From the NCBI RefSeq assembly GCF_041006295.1, contig NZ_CP158487.1, forward strand, positions 496,001-560,000: 64,000 nucleotides of DNA, given 5' to 3'. The notes below the pieces were generated by a model that was given only the letters and a program-made list of their open reading frames with translations, did not search any database and had not been told where the DNA came from. The DNA is from Candidatus Nanosynbacter sp. TM7-074 (lineage in GTDB: Bacteria; Patescibacteriota; Saccharimonadia; Saccharimonadales; Saccharimonadaceae). Made by a program: the position numbers and the translations under genes. Shown piece by piece: positions 20,951-31,855 of the stretch; positions within the stretch are counted from its first letter, which is position 1, and the number at the start of each line of letters is the position of its first letter.

Positions 20951-21071
20951 AACCGCTATATTATACAGGTTTTTAACTAATTTTTCCAGCCTAAGCGCTA
21001 ATGTAAATCTAATTTAAAACATATTATGCTTATGATTGCAAGTGAATATCTTATTTGTTACAGTTAAACTT

Positions 21072-21458
21072 ATGAGAAAGTTGGGCGTTTACTTAATTGT
21101 GATATCTGGAGCGATATTAATCGCACCGTTTATGGTTGACCAACTATTTTTCTTCTTTTTCATCGGCAAAATACCCTTCACCGACATCCACTTATCAGCA
21201 ATTTCGATGGTTATTTTTTGGGCGGCCACCATACCACTAGCTATTATTCTCAGAAAGTCGTTATCGGCGCTAGTTTGGAAAACTATTGACATCGCTAGCG
21301 AACTCACCCAACGACGCATAAATCGGACATTTCGTCAGTTTACGCCAGATCGAAAAAACGAACTTGCTCTAGTGGCGACTTACCTTCTTTACCAAACAAA
21401 GAAGAGCGAGCCTGGCTCCAATATTGAACCTCAAAAGCTCGCTCCGTCTTTAACTTAA
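21072..21458 (+). CDS. small two-span membrane protein, unknown
   Basis: From ATG 21072 the protein is about 128 residues: two hydrophobic spans (YLIVISGAILIAPFMV and LSAISMVIFWAATIPLAII in parts) followed by a basic cytoplasmic-type tail (LTQRRINRTFRQF). I recognise no family. An open frame to 21036 exists, but MRKLG with the first span looks like the natural start. A GAGCGAGC/GCTCGCTC stem in its last codons (21404-21444) may act in ending transcription. Confidence 0.6.
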   Translation: MRKLGVYLIVISGAILIAPFMVDQLFFFFFIGKIPFTDIHLSAISMVIFWAATIPLAIILRKSLSALVWKTIDIASELTQRRINRTFRQFTPDRKNELALVATYLLYQTKKSEPGSNIEPQKLAPSLT

Positions 21459-21469
21459 TTAGTCATTAA

Positions 21470-21535
21470 TTAAATATATCGTTTTAAGACTATTCCGCCG
21501 GCAATAACTACGATAGCTAAACCGCCAATCACCTA
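21470..21535 (-). other. anchor segment of the BNR protein, cut off by in-frame TAG
   Basis: Directly after the TAG at 21535-21533, in the same frame, 20 codons encode VIGGLAIVVIAGGIVLKRYI and then TAA. This is the hydrophobic span plus basic tail expected after an LPXTG-like LANTG site. It would be translated only if TAG were read through or were a sequence error. Confidence 0.75.
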
Positions 21536-23095
21536 AACAGAAGCTCCCGTATTGGCAAGACCTCCAGATTTACCACCCTTAGGAGTGATGCCTGCTGGAT
21601 TAGATACTGCACCCGCTGGAGTAGCTGGAGATGCAGGATCATTCACTACGCCGAAATAAACTGGGTCAGTAATGACACTGTTTGCAGTATGGTCATCGTC
21701 ATTATTAGCACCGTCGACCGCTTTATATGACACTGTCGTAACTGTCTTACCGGCAATAGTTTCATTTTTAATTACAGCTTGGCTAGTTATATCCTGTAGA
21801 TTAGCCGCAGCTGAGTCCTTTTTATAAACTCGCACCTTCGAAACATCATATTGGCTCGCAAGAGACACGGTAATATCTGACGAAGCCGACACTTGGGTAC
21901 AATTAATATTGAATGATAAGCCTCCCAAAATCTTTACTCGCGCCTCGGTAGGTGTAATACCGTCAGCAGACAGAGGCTTAACTGATGAGGCGACAATGTC
22001 ATAGCAACGAAGCGATTTAGCCGTAATAGTAGACTTAGCCACTGCATTATCTGTGTTTGCCGGAGCGGGCTTTGTGCTTACGTCAAAAGTCTTAGTCTGA
22101 GGTAATTGTAGTGTGCCTAAACGATAGATGTTATTATTTGCTGCTGCAAAGATCTTAGAACCATCAGCAGTCATTGAAATAGAGCCACCCTCAAAAATAT
22201 CATTACCCCAATCTTGCCAAGTTTTACCGCCGTCGACCGATATGTTTACTGGCCTCCATGTAGGAGATGATCCCCTTGGCTCAAAAGTAGCAAATAACCT
22301 CTTACCATCATCGCTAACGCCCAGATGCTCAGGTCCATTATCACTAGCCTGCCCTGGCATCGGAGAAACAGAATTCCAGCTGCGCCCCCCATCTACTGAA
22401 AGCTTAGTGCCATTAAATATACCGCTACCATTAGTACTGAAGGAAGCTTCGTCAGCAGCGCCATCTTTAATAACCTCCCAGGTTGCACCATAGTCAGTTG
22501 ATTGCTTTACTAGGTCATCATACTGATCCATGTAAATCATTTTACCGTTATTAAACACAGCATTAGGACACTCATTACCCTTCTGCCCCCATGTCTGACC
22601 ATTATCTGTGGAGACATACAGAGGTCCGCCATACCCACACTTAGTCAAAGTAGAGCCGTCAGGACTCATGCGTAGACCTGCATCACTTTCTACTGGCGCA
22701 GCTGGAGTTGTCCAGCTGTTACCGCCATCAGTGGATACATGAATGTTATTTTGTCCATATTTGCCTTTTACTACCAATTTAGAGCCGTCTGTATTTGTCA
22801 ATAAGTTAATTGCCCCTTCTGGCGCTGCGCTACTGCTCCAGTTTGCGCCGCCATCAGTAGAAACCAGAAGTTTCCGATCATTAAAAGTGGTACCCTCCTG
22901 CAGCACAATTAATTTCGAACCATCAGGGCTAATACGGGACTCTTTGATATTACCGCCTGGTATCGTTATATCCTTCCAGTTATATGCAGCCTCTGCCTTA
23001 GCGAAAGGCGCAAACATCACAGCCAAAGAGACCGCAGACACAGCAAAGAAAATTGATATGCCTCCATATATTTTGCGTTTCTTTCTAGACGACAT
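21533..23095 (-). CDS. secreted BNR-repeat surface protein
   Basis: 520 residues with a signal peptide (residues 1-36, ending AEA). The next 300 residues are about six to seven BNR/Asp-box repeats (VSTDGGANWSS, VSTDGGNSWTT, VSTDNGQTWGQ, LSVDGGRSWNS, ISVDGGKTWQDW), forming a beta-propeller as in sialidases, VPS10 and photosystem-assembly proteins. No sialidase active-site arginines stand out, so it is more likely a binding protein. The end reads GGLANTGASV, an LPXTG-like sorting motif, then TAG. AGGAGG precedes ATG. No sortase is in the window. Confidence 0.8.
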   Translation of the reverse strand: MSSRKKRKIYGGISIFFAVSAVSLAVMFAPFAKAEAAYNWKDITIPGGNIKESRISPDGSKLIVLQEGTTFNDRKLLVSTDGGANWSSSAAPEGAINLLTNTDGSKLVVKGKYGQNNIHVSTDGGNSWTTPAAPVESDAGLRMSPDGSTLTKCGYGGPLYVSTDNGQTWGQKGNECPNAVFNNGKMIYMDQYDDLVKQSTDYGATWEVIKDGAADEASFSTNGSGIFNGTKLSVDGGRSWNSVSPMPGQASDNGPEHLGVSDDGKRLFATFEPRGSSPTWRPVNISVDGGKTWQDWGNDIFEGGSISMTADGSKIFAAANNNIYRLGTLQLPQTKTFDVSTKPAPANTDNAVAKSTITAKSLRCYDIVASSVKPLSADGITPTEARVKILGGLSFNINCTQVSASSDITVSLASQYDVSKVRVYKKDSAAANLQDITSQAVIKNETIAGKTVTTVSYKAVDGANNDDDHTANSVITDPVYFGVVNDPASPATPAGAVSNPAGITPKGGKSGGLANTGASV

Positions 23096-23159
23096 TAGTC
23101 ACCCTCCTGTTAAGTTAATATTAATTCAAATAACATAACCATAATATCACAACCAAAGA

Positions 23160-24579
23160 CTAAGAATCAATGACAGGTAAAACAGACTCCGCCCACAATT
23201 GCAATTCCTGCAAGATAAACTGTTGCTCGTCAGCTGCTGTCGGCGCTAAACGATGCAAAGCCGTCATAAACCCTGGCAGTTGCGCCTGCAGGTGCTGCGC
23301 CCGCCACGCTTCCCACTGAGCCAAATCGTCTTCACTGAGCGAACGCGGAAAGTTGCGTGCTTTGTAGTGCAGCAGCAGTGGCGCCAACCGTTCGTCCTGG
23401 AACTCTGGATGAAAATCAGCCAGTTCACGCTCATCAGCATTACGTATCGCCTCAATTTGCAAGCGGTCACGGTCGTTCAAAAAGCCGTCATATAGTTGCG
23501 CTTCTGGATCAGGCAATTTCTTGAAGGCTGGCTTGTTTTCAAAAATAGTCCGTAATTTTTCGGCAAAGTCCGGGTGATTCAGTAAAATATTTTGATGTTT
23601 CTGCACTGTCTTTAGATCAAGCGAAATCTTCTGCCAGCCATCGCCTTGTTCCAGCACACCCAGCGGCGCTACCGCCGGACAGCGATTGTACTGCAACTCT
23701 TTGACTGGCAATTTGACGAAGTTCTCAGCTTGCCGCTCTTCCCGCGAAGCAAAGATTTTCTTCGATAATTCTTCAGTACTCAGCTCAACAAACGGCGTCG
23801 GATCATAGCGCAAGTCATAGACAACCACACCGCCGTTTCGACTGGTCGTCAGTGGAAAGGCCACCGTGGTTTTGGCAAATTCTTTATCGTAACGCCCGCT
23901 GGCATAGACAAACGGTTTTTTATCGTCGACGTTAACCAGCTGTTGGACTACTTTTTTATCACGCATTTTCAGCAAATAATTATACAGCTGCGGCTGTTTT
24001 TGCTTGATCAATTTCGTCACGGCAATCAGTGCCGTCACATCCGCCAAGGCATCGTGGGCATTCTCGTGTGCTATGCCGTTGGCGCTAGTGATTAATTCCA
24101 AACGATTGCTTGGCTCACCTTTAGTCATCAAGCGACCAATTAATTCCCTCCGGTCTGAGCGCCCGCGTCAATCGCACCACATCCAGCAAATCCCAACGCG
24201 AGCGACCGTCTTTCCAGCTCCACTCGTACGGATCATGAAAATTACGCCACAACAAATGACGAATAAATTCGTCGTCAAACCGAATGTTATTAAAACCAAC
24301 CGCAACGGTATCAGGCGTAAAAATCTCCTCACTCAGCATCCGTGCAAACTGTGCCTCACTGTAGCCTTCCTCGACCGTTTTTTGCGGCGTGATACCAGTC
24401 ACCATCAGCGCATCAGGACTCGGCAAGGTATCATCATTCAGCGTCACCAGTAGTTTATACGGCTCACCAATTGGCTCAAGGTCCATGTCCGTTCGCTGCC
24501 CAGCAAACTGCATGATGCGGTCTTGCCGCGGGTTTAGTCCACTAGTCTCGAGGTCATAGAAGAAAAATGTTTGTGCCAT
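23160..24579 (-). pseudogene. sbcB: exodeoxyribonuclease I (SbcB), interrupted by a +1 frameshift
   Basis: SbcB degrades single-stranded DNA from 3' to 5'. The first 152 codons contain FFYDLETSGLNPRQDRIMQF (DEDD motif 1, shown as FYDLETSG) and RALRPEGINWSLDD, then TAA. The next frame continues KGEPSNRLELIT, HENAHDALADV, LLLHYKARNFP and the normal SbcB end. Compared with the E. coli order (EGINW....DG.PS.RLE), one extra base at GATGAC-T-AAA (24122-24129) explains the break. Predicted exonuclease loss: the first part has the first catalytic acids, but not the HxAxxD motif. TATACT ends 6 bases before ATG. Confidence 0.9.
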
Positions 24580-24617
24580 GATTATAGTATAGCAAACCTA
24601 CGAGATGACGCCCAAAC

Positions 24618-25940
<1,323 letters not shown>

Positions 25941-25956
25941 CTAATTATACCAGAAA

Positions 25957-25980
25957 ACACCCCATCAGTCGACGGGGTGT
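25957..25980 (-). terminator. intrinsic terminator after the LysM-CHAP gene
   Basis: ACACCCC and GGGGTGT (7 bp) enclose a 10-base loop; on the minus strand TTTTC follows. Lies 17 bases after the stop at 25997. Confidence 0.7.
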
Positions 25981-25996
25981 CGTATTGGTGTCATGA

Positions 25997-27231
25997 TTAA
26001 AATTTTAGTGTATGAATAAACTTATAGCGACCAACCTCGGCAAGAGATATGGTACGAGAAGAAATAACATTGTAACCTGCATAGTTCATATCTGAAACAT
26101 ATATATTATGACCATCTACCCGCTCCACGATACCAACATGTCCGTAACCATAACCGCCCCAAGTGTTCTGAATAATAGCACCCGGCACTGGTGTATTATT
26201 AACTAAGAATCCAGCCGCACGAGCACTAGTCATCCCAAGTGTTAGCGTTACCCCAGAAACTACCAATTGGACGCCCCAGCTGCAAGCGACGTTCGTAAGC
26301 ATACCAAGTACAGTTACCAGCAGCATATCGGTTGCCAACAGATGCGGTCAGCCAGCTTCGGCTAGCACTAGTAGTAGACGATGATCCATGTCCATAAGAA
26401 CCGTACCTACTATTACCATACGACAATCTACCGCGTGGTGCTACATAGCCTGGACGTTCAGCCTCCGGCAACTCACCTCCAGGTATCACAATACGCGCAC
26501 CAGCAGTTAATTTTGATCCGTCATCAATATCGTTATATAGAACAACCCTCTCAGCGCTAGTCTTATACTTATCAGCCAAAGATTGCGCCGTATCACCATC
26601 CTTAACTGTATAAACAACACCATCAATCAGCGGAACAATAAGTGTCTTATTAGGCTCAATAGCATCTGAGGTAGTATTATTTGCCCAACGAAGCGTCTGT
26701 GGAGAAATCTTAAACTTCTTTGCAATTTTCTCTATATTGTCACCCTCTTTAGTCACATATGAAGAAATGCCACGTGCAGCAGATGTGTCAGGCTTCACAA
26801 TATCAGGTTTTGTGATAACCTCAGAGTCATTCTGAGAAAGGTTTTTCTTAAGTCGTTAATGAAGTCTCTGATTCACGCAAATCACCAGCCGAAGGCAACT
26901 CTGCCGTCTCTGCCAAATTAGTCACAGCGCTAGCTGCCGCCAACTTATCCACCGAAACGGTTTTAGCTTTGACAACTCCAGATGCTGTCGATGTGCTCGC
27001 ATTAGATGCTTCAGCTGATGCTAAAGTTTTTGACTTCTCAGCAACCGCATTATTACTACTGTTGCCGTAAACCAAAAATGATATAGTTAACAAAAATATT
27101 CCGCCGTAAACTACGAATGATCGCAGATTACGTTTCTTACACCGAAGAGTTATAAAATGGTTACGAATAATCGTGCTCCTTGTATCAATGTTACCACTGA
27201 TACTTCTACCCAATTGTCTTTCTTCTCGCAA
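25997..27231 (-). pseudogene. secreted LysM-CHAP cell-wall hydrolase, two frameshifts
   Basis: Joined, three open pieces give about 410 residues: a basic N-terminus, membrane span (FVVYGGIFLLTISFLVYG), an Ala/Ser-rich linker, two LysM modules (VTKEGDNIEKIAKKF; VYTVKDGDTAQSLADKY), a linker and a CHAP amidase/endopeptidase with Cys in AGNCTWYAYERR and His in YGYGHVGIVERV. Frame is lost at about 26851 (SLTT then TAA, where SLTTKKNLSQ fits) and at 26227 (WDD then TAG, where WDDSARAAGF fits); one extra base in each. The start used is TTG at 27231. It would bind and cut peptidoglycan outside the cell. Broken or phase-off as read. Confidence 0.85.
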
Positions 27232-27366
27232 TAGAACAGGATATGTTGTCGACCTAATTGATTATTATATTCTACATTAGTTTTGCTATATCCGTAGCGA
27301 CAATTTTGGTAGGTCATTTACCATAATTTACCCTTATTGATAAATCAGACAAACGATCTACATTCC

Positions 27367-27395
27367 ATTTTACACAACATTGACAATAAAGTCAA
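27367..27395 (-). promoter_or_regulatory. promoter of the LysM-CHAP gene
   Basis: TTGACT (27395-27390) and TAAAAT (27372-27367) are 17 bases apart. ATTGAC-TTTATT-GTCAAT is an inverted repeat over the -35 box and may bind a regulator. The leader to the TTG start would be about 130 bases, much longer than for most genes here. Confidence 0.55.
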
Positions 27396-27419
27396 TAAAT
27401 TTTATAAGATGTGATTTTG

Positions 27420-28496
27420 TCAAGAAATCTGACATTTTTTCTGACAATGTGCCTTAATATTAGCCTCATGCTCTTCGTTTGTCTTCGCAAAGTACGTCAC
27501 GTCGTCATCACCGCTCAGGAAGTAAAGGTAACTAGAGTCTGCCGGATTAGCTGCGGCATCTAGAGCGCTCAAGCTAGGTGTAGCAATAGGCCCAGGCGGC
27601 AAGCCTTTTTGAATGCGAGTATTATAAGGCGATTTTAGGCTTGGCGAACGCTCTAAGCCATTTTTATCAGCAATATATTGATAGGTGACATCCGAGCCCA
27701 GTTCCATATTCGCCTTCAGACGATTATAAAAAACACTAGCAATCTTTCGCTGATCCTCGCAAGTCTCAGCCCCAGAACCACAGCCGATCGACTCCCGCTG
27801 AATAATTGACGCCAGCGTAATGCCCTGATACAGAGTTAAACCGCGAGATTTAAACTTCTCTTCAAGATTGTACTTTTTCACTATTTTTTCAAACTGATTG
27901 ATTGACCGCTTTAAGACCTGATCGACAGTTTCATCTAAAGAAATATAGAACGTTTCTCCATAAATATAACCTTCAAGACTGGCATTATCTGGTTTACCAG
28001 CAAAAATTGAGCTACTATATTTAGCGGCAAAAGCCTTCTTTATCTGCTCTTTTGAGAAGCCAGCTTTCAATAATACAGATTCGACTTCTCTACCATCAGA
28101 ATTGTTTATCTTTTTATCTAAAGACGCACCAGGATAAAAAGTTATAGCAACCTCATCGGACTTACCACTTGTTAAATGACCAACTATTTCACTAACAGAC
28201 TGAGATGGCTTTACTGAATAAACACCTGCCTTAAATTTCCCCCCCGAATTATGGAGTCTTGTATAAATTGAAAAAGCTAATGAATTCTTGATAGCCTTCC
28301 GATCTTCCAGAATTTTAGCAATATCACTAGAACCCATGCCTTCTTTAATATTAATCCTTACAGTTTGCTGGGCGCGCACATCAAAAGGCGAAATCATTTG
28401 TTTATACCAGATAGTTGCACCCAAAGCGCTCAATCCTAAAATTGCCACAATAATTGATAGCGCCAATAGCCAGATACGTCTTTTACGAATTTTCAT
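27420..28496 (-). CDS. mltG: endolytic murein transglycosylase MltG
   Basis: MltG cuts nascent glycan strands at the outer face of the membrane and sets their length. The 358 residues have a membrane span (residues 6-28), a LysM-like subdomain and a YceG catalytic domain with the glutamate in ASIIQRESIG and the signature YNTRIQKGLPPGPIATPS (shown as LPPGPIATPS). It overlaps ruvX by 14 bases, so the two are coupled. Confidence 0.95.
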   Translation of the reverse strand: MKIRKRRIWLLALSIIVAILGLSALGATIWYKQMISPFDVRAQQTVRINIKEGMGSSDIAKILEDRKAIKNSLAFSIYTRLHNSGGKFKAGVYSVKPSQSVSEIVGHLTSGKSDEVAITFYPGASLDKKINNSDGREVESVLLKAGFSKEQIKKAFAAKYSSSIFAGKPDNASLEGYIYGETFYISLDETVDQVLKRSINQFEKIVKKYNLEEKFKSRGLTLYQGITLASIIQRESIGCGSGAETCEDQRKIASVFYNRLKANMELGSDVTYQYIADKNGLERSPSLKSPYNTRIQKGLPPGPIATPSLSALDAAANPADSSYLYFLSGDDDVTYFAKTNEEHEANIKAHCQKKCQIS

Positions 28497-28896
28497 ACTT
28501 TTCCTCCAAGAAATCCTGCAAAATTATACTAGCAGCCTCTGCGTCAATCTCACCCCTATTCTTAACTTTATTTCCTAATCTTTGTTCAGCCTGCACGCTT
28601 GTTAGCGATTCATCCTGAAAAACAATTTCCGTATCCAGCTCAATGTCAGTAAACTGCTTAACAAAATCCTCCACAAATTCTGTCTGCTTAGTTGGCTCAC
28701 CAGACTGGTTGCGCGGATACCCCACCACAATTACATCAATATCATGTCGCAACACCAACTCTGTTATTTCTTGGATAATTTTTTCGCTATTTTCCAGCCA
28801 ACCAAACGGCACTGCAATTTTCACTTGCGAGTCTGCCATCGCCAAACCAATCCGTCGCTCACCGACGTCTAGAGCCAGAAAGTTCTTACTTGACAT
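28483..28896 (-). CDS. ruvX: RuvX/YqgF-type nuclease
   Basis: The YqgF fold is RNase H-like and in bacteria is tied to 16S rRNA end processing and, by annotation, Holliday junction resolution. The 137 residues start NFLALDVGERRIGLA and contain IDVIVVGYPRNQSGEPT and FQDESLTSVQAEQRL with acidic residues at the expected places. Overlaps genes on both sides, so it is in the same unit as the 542-residue membrane protein and mltG. Confidence 0.93.
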   Translation of the reverse strand: MSSKNFLALDVGERRIGLAMADSQVKIAVPFGWLENSEKIIQEITELVLRHDIDVIVVGYPRNQSGEPTKQTEFVEDFVKQFTDIELDTEIVFQDESLTSVQAEQRLGNKVKNRGEIDAEAASIILQDFLEEKYENS

Positions 28897-30514
28897 CTTT
28901 TATCTTAAATTCAACATTTATCTTATTGATGTCTTTTGGTACCGATTTAACCCAAAATGGCGAAAACTTAACATCAACGTCCTCAACTCCGTTAATCGAC
29001 TCAATGGCCGACTGTACTTCACCGTAGCTCTTACCTTTAGCCTGGTCCTTGACGCTTTCCTCTTTAATATCAGGGCCGACTTTACCATTGGCAGTCAAGC
29101 GAACAGTTTGGGCATTTCGAGCGTTAGCAAATTGAGAAAATGCCACCTTCTCAACACCGTTATCGTAAATTCTCTGGGCTTTTTTACCAGAAATCTCGTC
29201 CTTTAGCTTCGACTCTATAAAACTCTTCAACTCATTCTTATCAACCGCTAGCATATTTGCAGTGATTGTGGATTTTAGAGTCACTGCGCCAGTGGCCTCT
29301 CCGTCGACCGCTACACTTGAGCTAGGATCTGAGCGATTTTCAGCATAGCTTTCCGTAATTGTCTTCACAGAATTACCAAATGAAGCAATCAGCTGCTCTT
29401 TCAGGCCTTCGATTTTCTTCTCGCTAAGCTTGTTTTTTGCCGCTTCTATGTCGCTAGCCGTTACGACCGTTGCCGTTTTATCAGTACCACCGCTGGTAGC
29501 AGATCGTAAGGAAGCGGAAATATCATCAACCGGAATGCTCATACTGCCAGTGGCTGCATTATACTGAGCTCCGCCCTCACTAGCGGTAATCGCTCCCGAG
29601 GCCGATCCTGCACATTTATAACCAGGGCAACTCCAATCCAGTGTTGCGCCCGGAACGTTCACGGAAGAATTTAAGGTGTAAGATAATCCACTATTCTTTA
29701 AAACCGTACCAGCTGCAATTGTTACACTACTTGAAGATGAATTCTTAAAAACCACCACTCCGGTCGCCTTTTCGCCAACGTTCTTCTTGCCTGTAGCAGA
29801 AAATTCAACACTGACTTCCTTAGCTATTTCCTTCTTAATTGACTTGATGATATTAGATTTAGCGTTCGTAGCAGCACTTTCGCTTAAACTAACCGTATCA
29901 CTCACCGTCATGCTGGTAGTTTTTGCAGAAATAACAACTGTAGCATGCGGCGCAAACCAAATTGCCCAGACTAAAAACACCCCAAACAAAAGCACTCCAC
30001 CACCAATCAGTAAAAACTTTTTACGAAATGCATTAAAATTAGGAACTTTCGGCTTCTTAACCATGTTTTTTAGAGAAGTTAGGCCTTTAGACTCCCTATC
30101 GTTTGCAGCAGCAATAGTACTGTCTATTGCGGCGTCATTATCTGACGATGACTTTTTTGCAGCCTCGGCCATATCACCGACAGCCAACTTGCCACCATCA
30201 ATAACATCACTTTCATCATCAACTTTTAGAGCGGGAATTTCCGCAATTTCTGGTTTACTCTGGAGCGTTTTTGCTACGGGGATTTTAGCCGTGGCAGCCA
30301 AACCAGCCAGAACCGAATCATTTGTAATAATCACTATTGTTTTATCAGCCAATTTTGCCGCTCGCGCCAACAATCTTATATTAACAGCACTCTGTAAAAT
30401 ACCAGTCCGCCTAGGTGGTACCAGCGCAATTATCCGCTGTTTTGACGCTTTAATCTTACCAATTATGGTAGTAATGTCATCTTCTATATCGATATAAATA
30501 ACGTCTTTGTTCAT
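28886..30514 (-). CDS. conserved membrane protein, baseplate J-like annotation in relatives
   Basis: 542 residues with an N-terminal cytoplasmic domain (VIYIDIEDDITTIIGKIKAS, IALVPPRRTGILQS) of Rossmann-like look, an acidic/Ala linker, one membrane span (about residues 170-190, GGGVLLFGVFLVWAIWF) and a large Ser/Thr-rich external part with beta-type repeats (EKATGVVVFKNSS). I do not know its function; similar patescibacterial genes are sometimes named baseplate J-like (recollection, weak). It follows the FtsA/PilM-like gene by 1-2 bases and overlaps ruvX, so a link with envelope growth or pili is inferred. Confidence 0.7.
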   Translation of the reverse strand: MNKDVIYIDIEDDITTIIGKIKASKQRIIALVPPRRTGILQSAVNIRLLARAAKLADKTIVIITNDSVLAGLAATAKIPVAKTLQSKPEIAEIPALKVDDESDVIDGGKLAVGDMAEAAKKSSSDNDAAIDSTIAAANDRESKGLTSLKNMVKKPKVPNFNAFRKKFLLIGGGVLLFGVFLVWAIWFAPHATVVISAKTTSMTVSDTVSLSESAATNAKSNIIKSIKKEIAKEVSVEFSATGKKNVGEKATGVVVFKNSSSSSVTIAAGTVLKNSGLSYTLNSSVNVPGATLDWSCPGYKCAGSASGAITASEGGAQYNAATGSMSIPVDDISASLRSATSGGTDKTATVVTASDIEAAKNKLSEKKIEGLKEQLIASFGNSVKTITESYAENRSDPSSSVAVDGEATGAVTLKSTITANMLAVDKNELKSFIESKLKDEISGKKAQRIYDNGVEKVAFSQFANARNAQTVRLTANGKVGPDIKEESVKDQAKGKSYGEVQSAIESINGVEDVDVKFSPFWVKSVPKDINKINVEFKIKDVK

Positions 30515-30515
30515 C

Positions 30516-31778
30516 TTAAATCTTTAATAACCTGTTTACTTTTTCAACTAAACTATTACCGCCCTGGCCACCGATAATTGTATCATAGCCAACTCTTAAT
30601 AGTCCCATAGCCGTGACAAATGTATGGTCGCTAGCATCACCAGTTTCATCGACTATTCCTGTTACGTCGCTTGGATTAATATACTGAACGACAGGCTTTT
30701 TAGTAAAAGGTAAGTCCTCTGGCCATTGTCGCTCCTTGAGAGCTTCGGTAATCTTCTTCAGGCTAGAACCGCCACCACATAATAAAATCCTATTTGGCAA
30801 ATAATCAACATTATCAAAATCACCAAGAGCTAACTCAACACCAGATAGCCAGACCTCCAAGGTTTTATCAATCGCAGCGTCAACCTTTTTCTTTACCGTA
30901 AGCTTTAACTTATCATGATCAATATTTAGCTTCAGTTTTTCCGCATCCTTAAAGCTTAAATCCAAATCAGAGGCAATAGTTCTGGTGAAGCTCCGTCCGC
31001 CAATACCAAACATTTTTGTACCCTCAACACCACCGTCATTGACCACTGCGATGTCAGTCGTACCACCACCAATATCCGCCAAGATAGCCGTAAAATTACT
31101 ATCAGTATCTGAGCCCAAAACACTACGACTCACCGCGAACGGCTCGGCTGCCACCGCCACCAAGTCCAGAGCTAATTCATCGGCCACCTTTTCCAGAGCC
31201 CCAATATGAACCATCGGCGCAAATGCCGTATAAATCTGCACCGCCACGTCCCTACCCTGAAAACCAATTGGGTTTGAAACCTTATAGCCGTCAATATGAA
31301 TGCTCACCAACGCCGAATTAACTAACTTCACTTCAACATCGGCATTGCCAGTCTCCAGGGCAATTTGAGCCTGAGCCTTACCTTGAGCTCGCTCCTGCAC
31401 CTTCTCAATAATAAATTCCATTTCTGCGACGTCCAGCGGTTTATTTGGCTGCGGACGACGATAGCGGATAGTATTAGTTACACCTTTAACTAGCTCGCCA
31501 GCAATACCAATAACAACTCGCTTGCCCTGAACTCCAGCCTGATCTTCCGCCTCAGATAAGGCATCCTCACAGTTAGCTACCACTCCGGCAATATCAGCAA
31601 TTGCGCCAGTATGCATATCGCCCATTTCCTGCTGCTTACGACCAACGCCAATAATCTTCAGCTCGTCGTCTTTGACTTCAGCAATTAACGCCTTAACCAC
31701 CTCAGTACCGATGTCCAAACTAACCAATAGCTCGCGATTATCTTTATCAGACTTCTTTAACATATCTTTCAATGCCAT
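30516..31778 (-). CDS. FtsA/PilM-like actin-fold ATPase
   Basis: The 420 residues start with ELLVSLDIGTEVVKALIAEV (phosphate-1 motif SLDIGTEVVK), have ILADIGGGTTDIAVV (phosphate-2) and RILLCGGGSSLKKI (adenosine motif): the order of the actin/HSP70 family, nearest FtsA (division) or PilM (type IV pili). I chose ATG 31778; a frame upstream to 31874 overlaps the next gene and the promoter. The neighbour is a single-pass membrane protein, as PilN would be, but no pilus genes lie here. Confidence 0.85.
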   Translation of the reverse strand: MALKDMLKKSDKDNRELLVSLDIGTEVVKALIAEVKDDELKIIGVGRKQQEMGDMHTGAIADIAGVVANCEDALSEAEDQAGVQGKRVVIGIAGELVKGVTNTIRYRRPQPNKPLDVAEMEFIIEKVQERAQGKAQAQIALETGNADVEVKLVNSALVSIHIDGYKVSNPIGFQGRDVAVQIYTAFAPMVHIGALEKVADELALDLVAVAAEPFAVSRSVLGSDTDSNFTAILADIGGGTTDIAVVNDGGVEGTKMFGIGGRSFTRTIASDLDLSFKDAEKLKLNIDHDKLKLTVKKKVDAAIDKTLEVWLSGVELALGDFDNVDYLPNRILLCGGGSSLKKITEALKERQWPEDLPFTKKPVVQYINPSDVTGIVDETGDASDHTFVTAMGLLRVGYDTIIGGQGGNSLVEKVNRLLKI

Positions 31779-31855
31779 ATACCAATTATTATATAACGCT
31801 TGTGATTTTGAGGCAACAGATTGACGTATTTTATTTTTAATGTTATAATAGGGAC

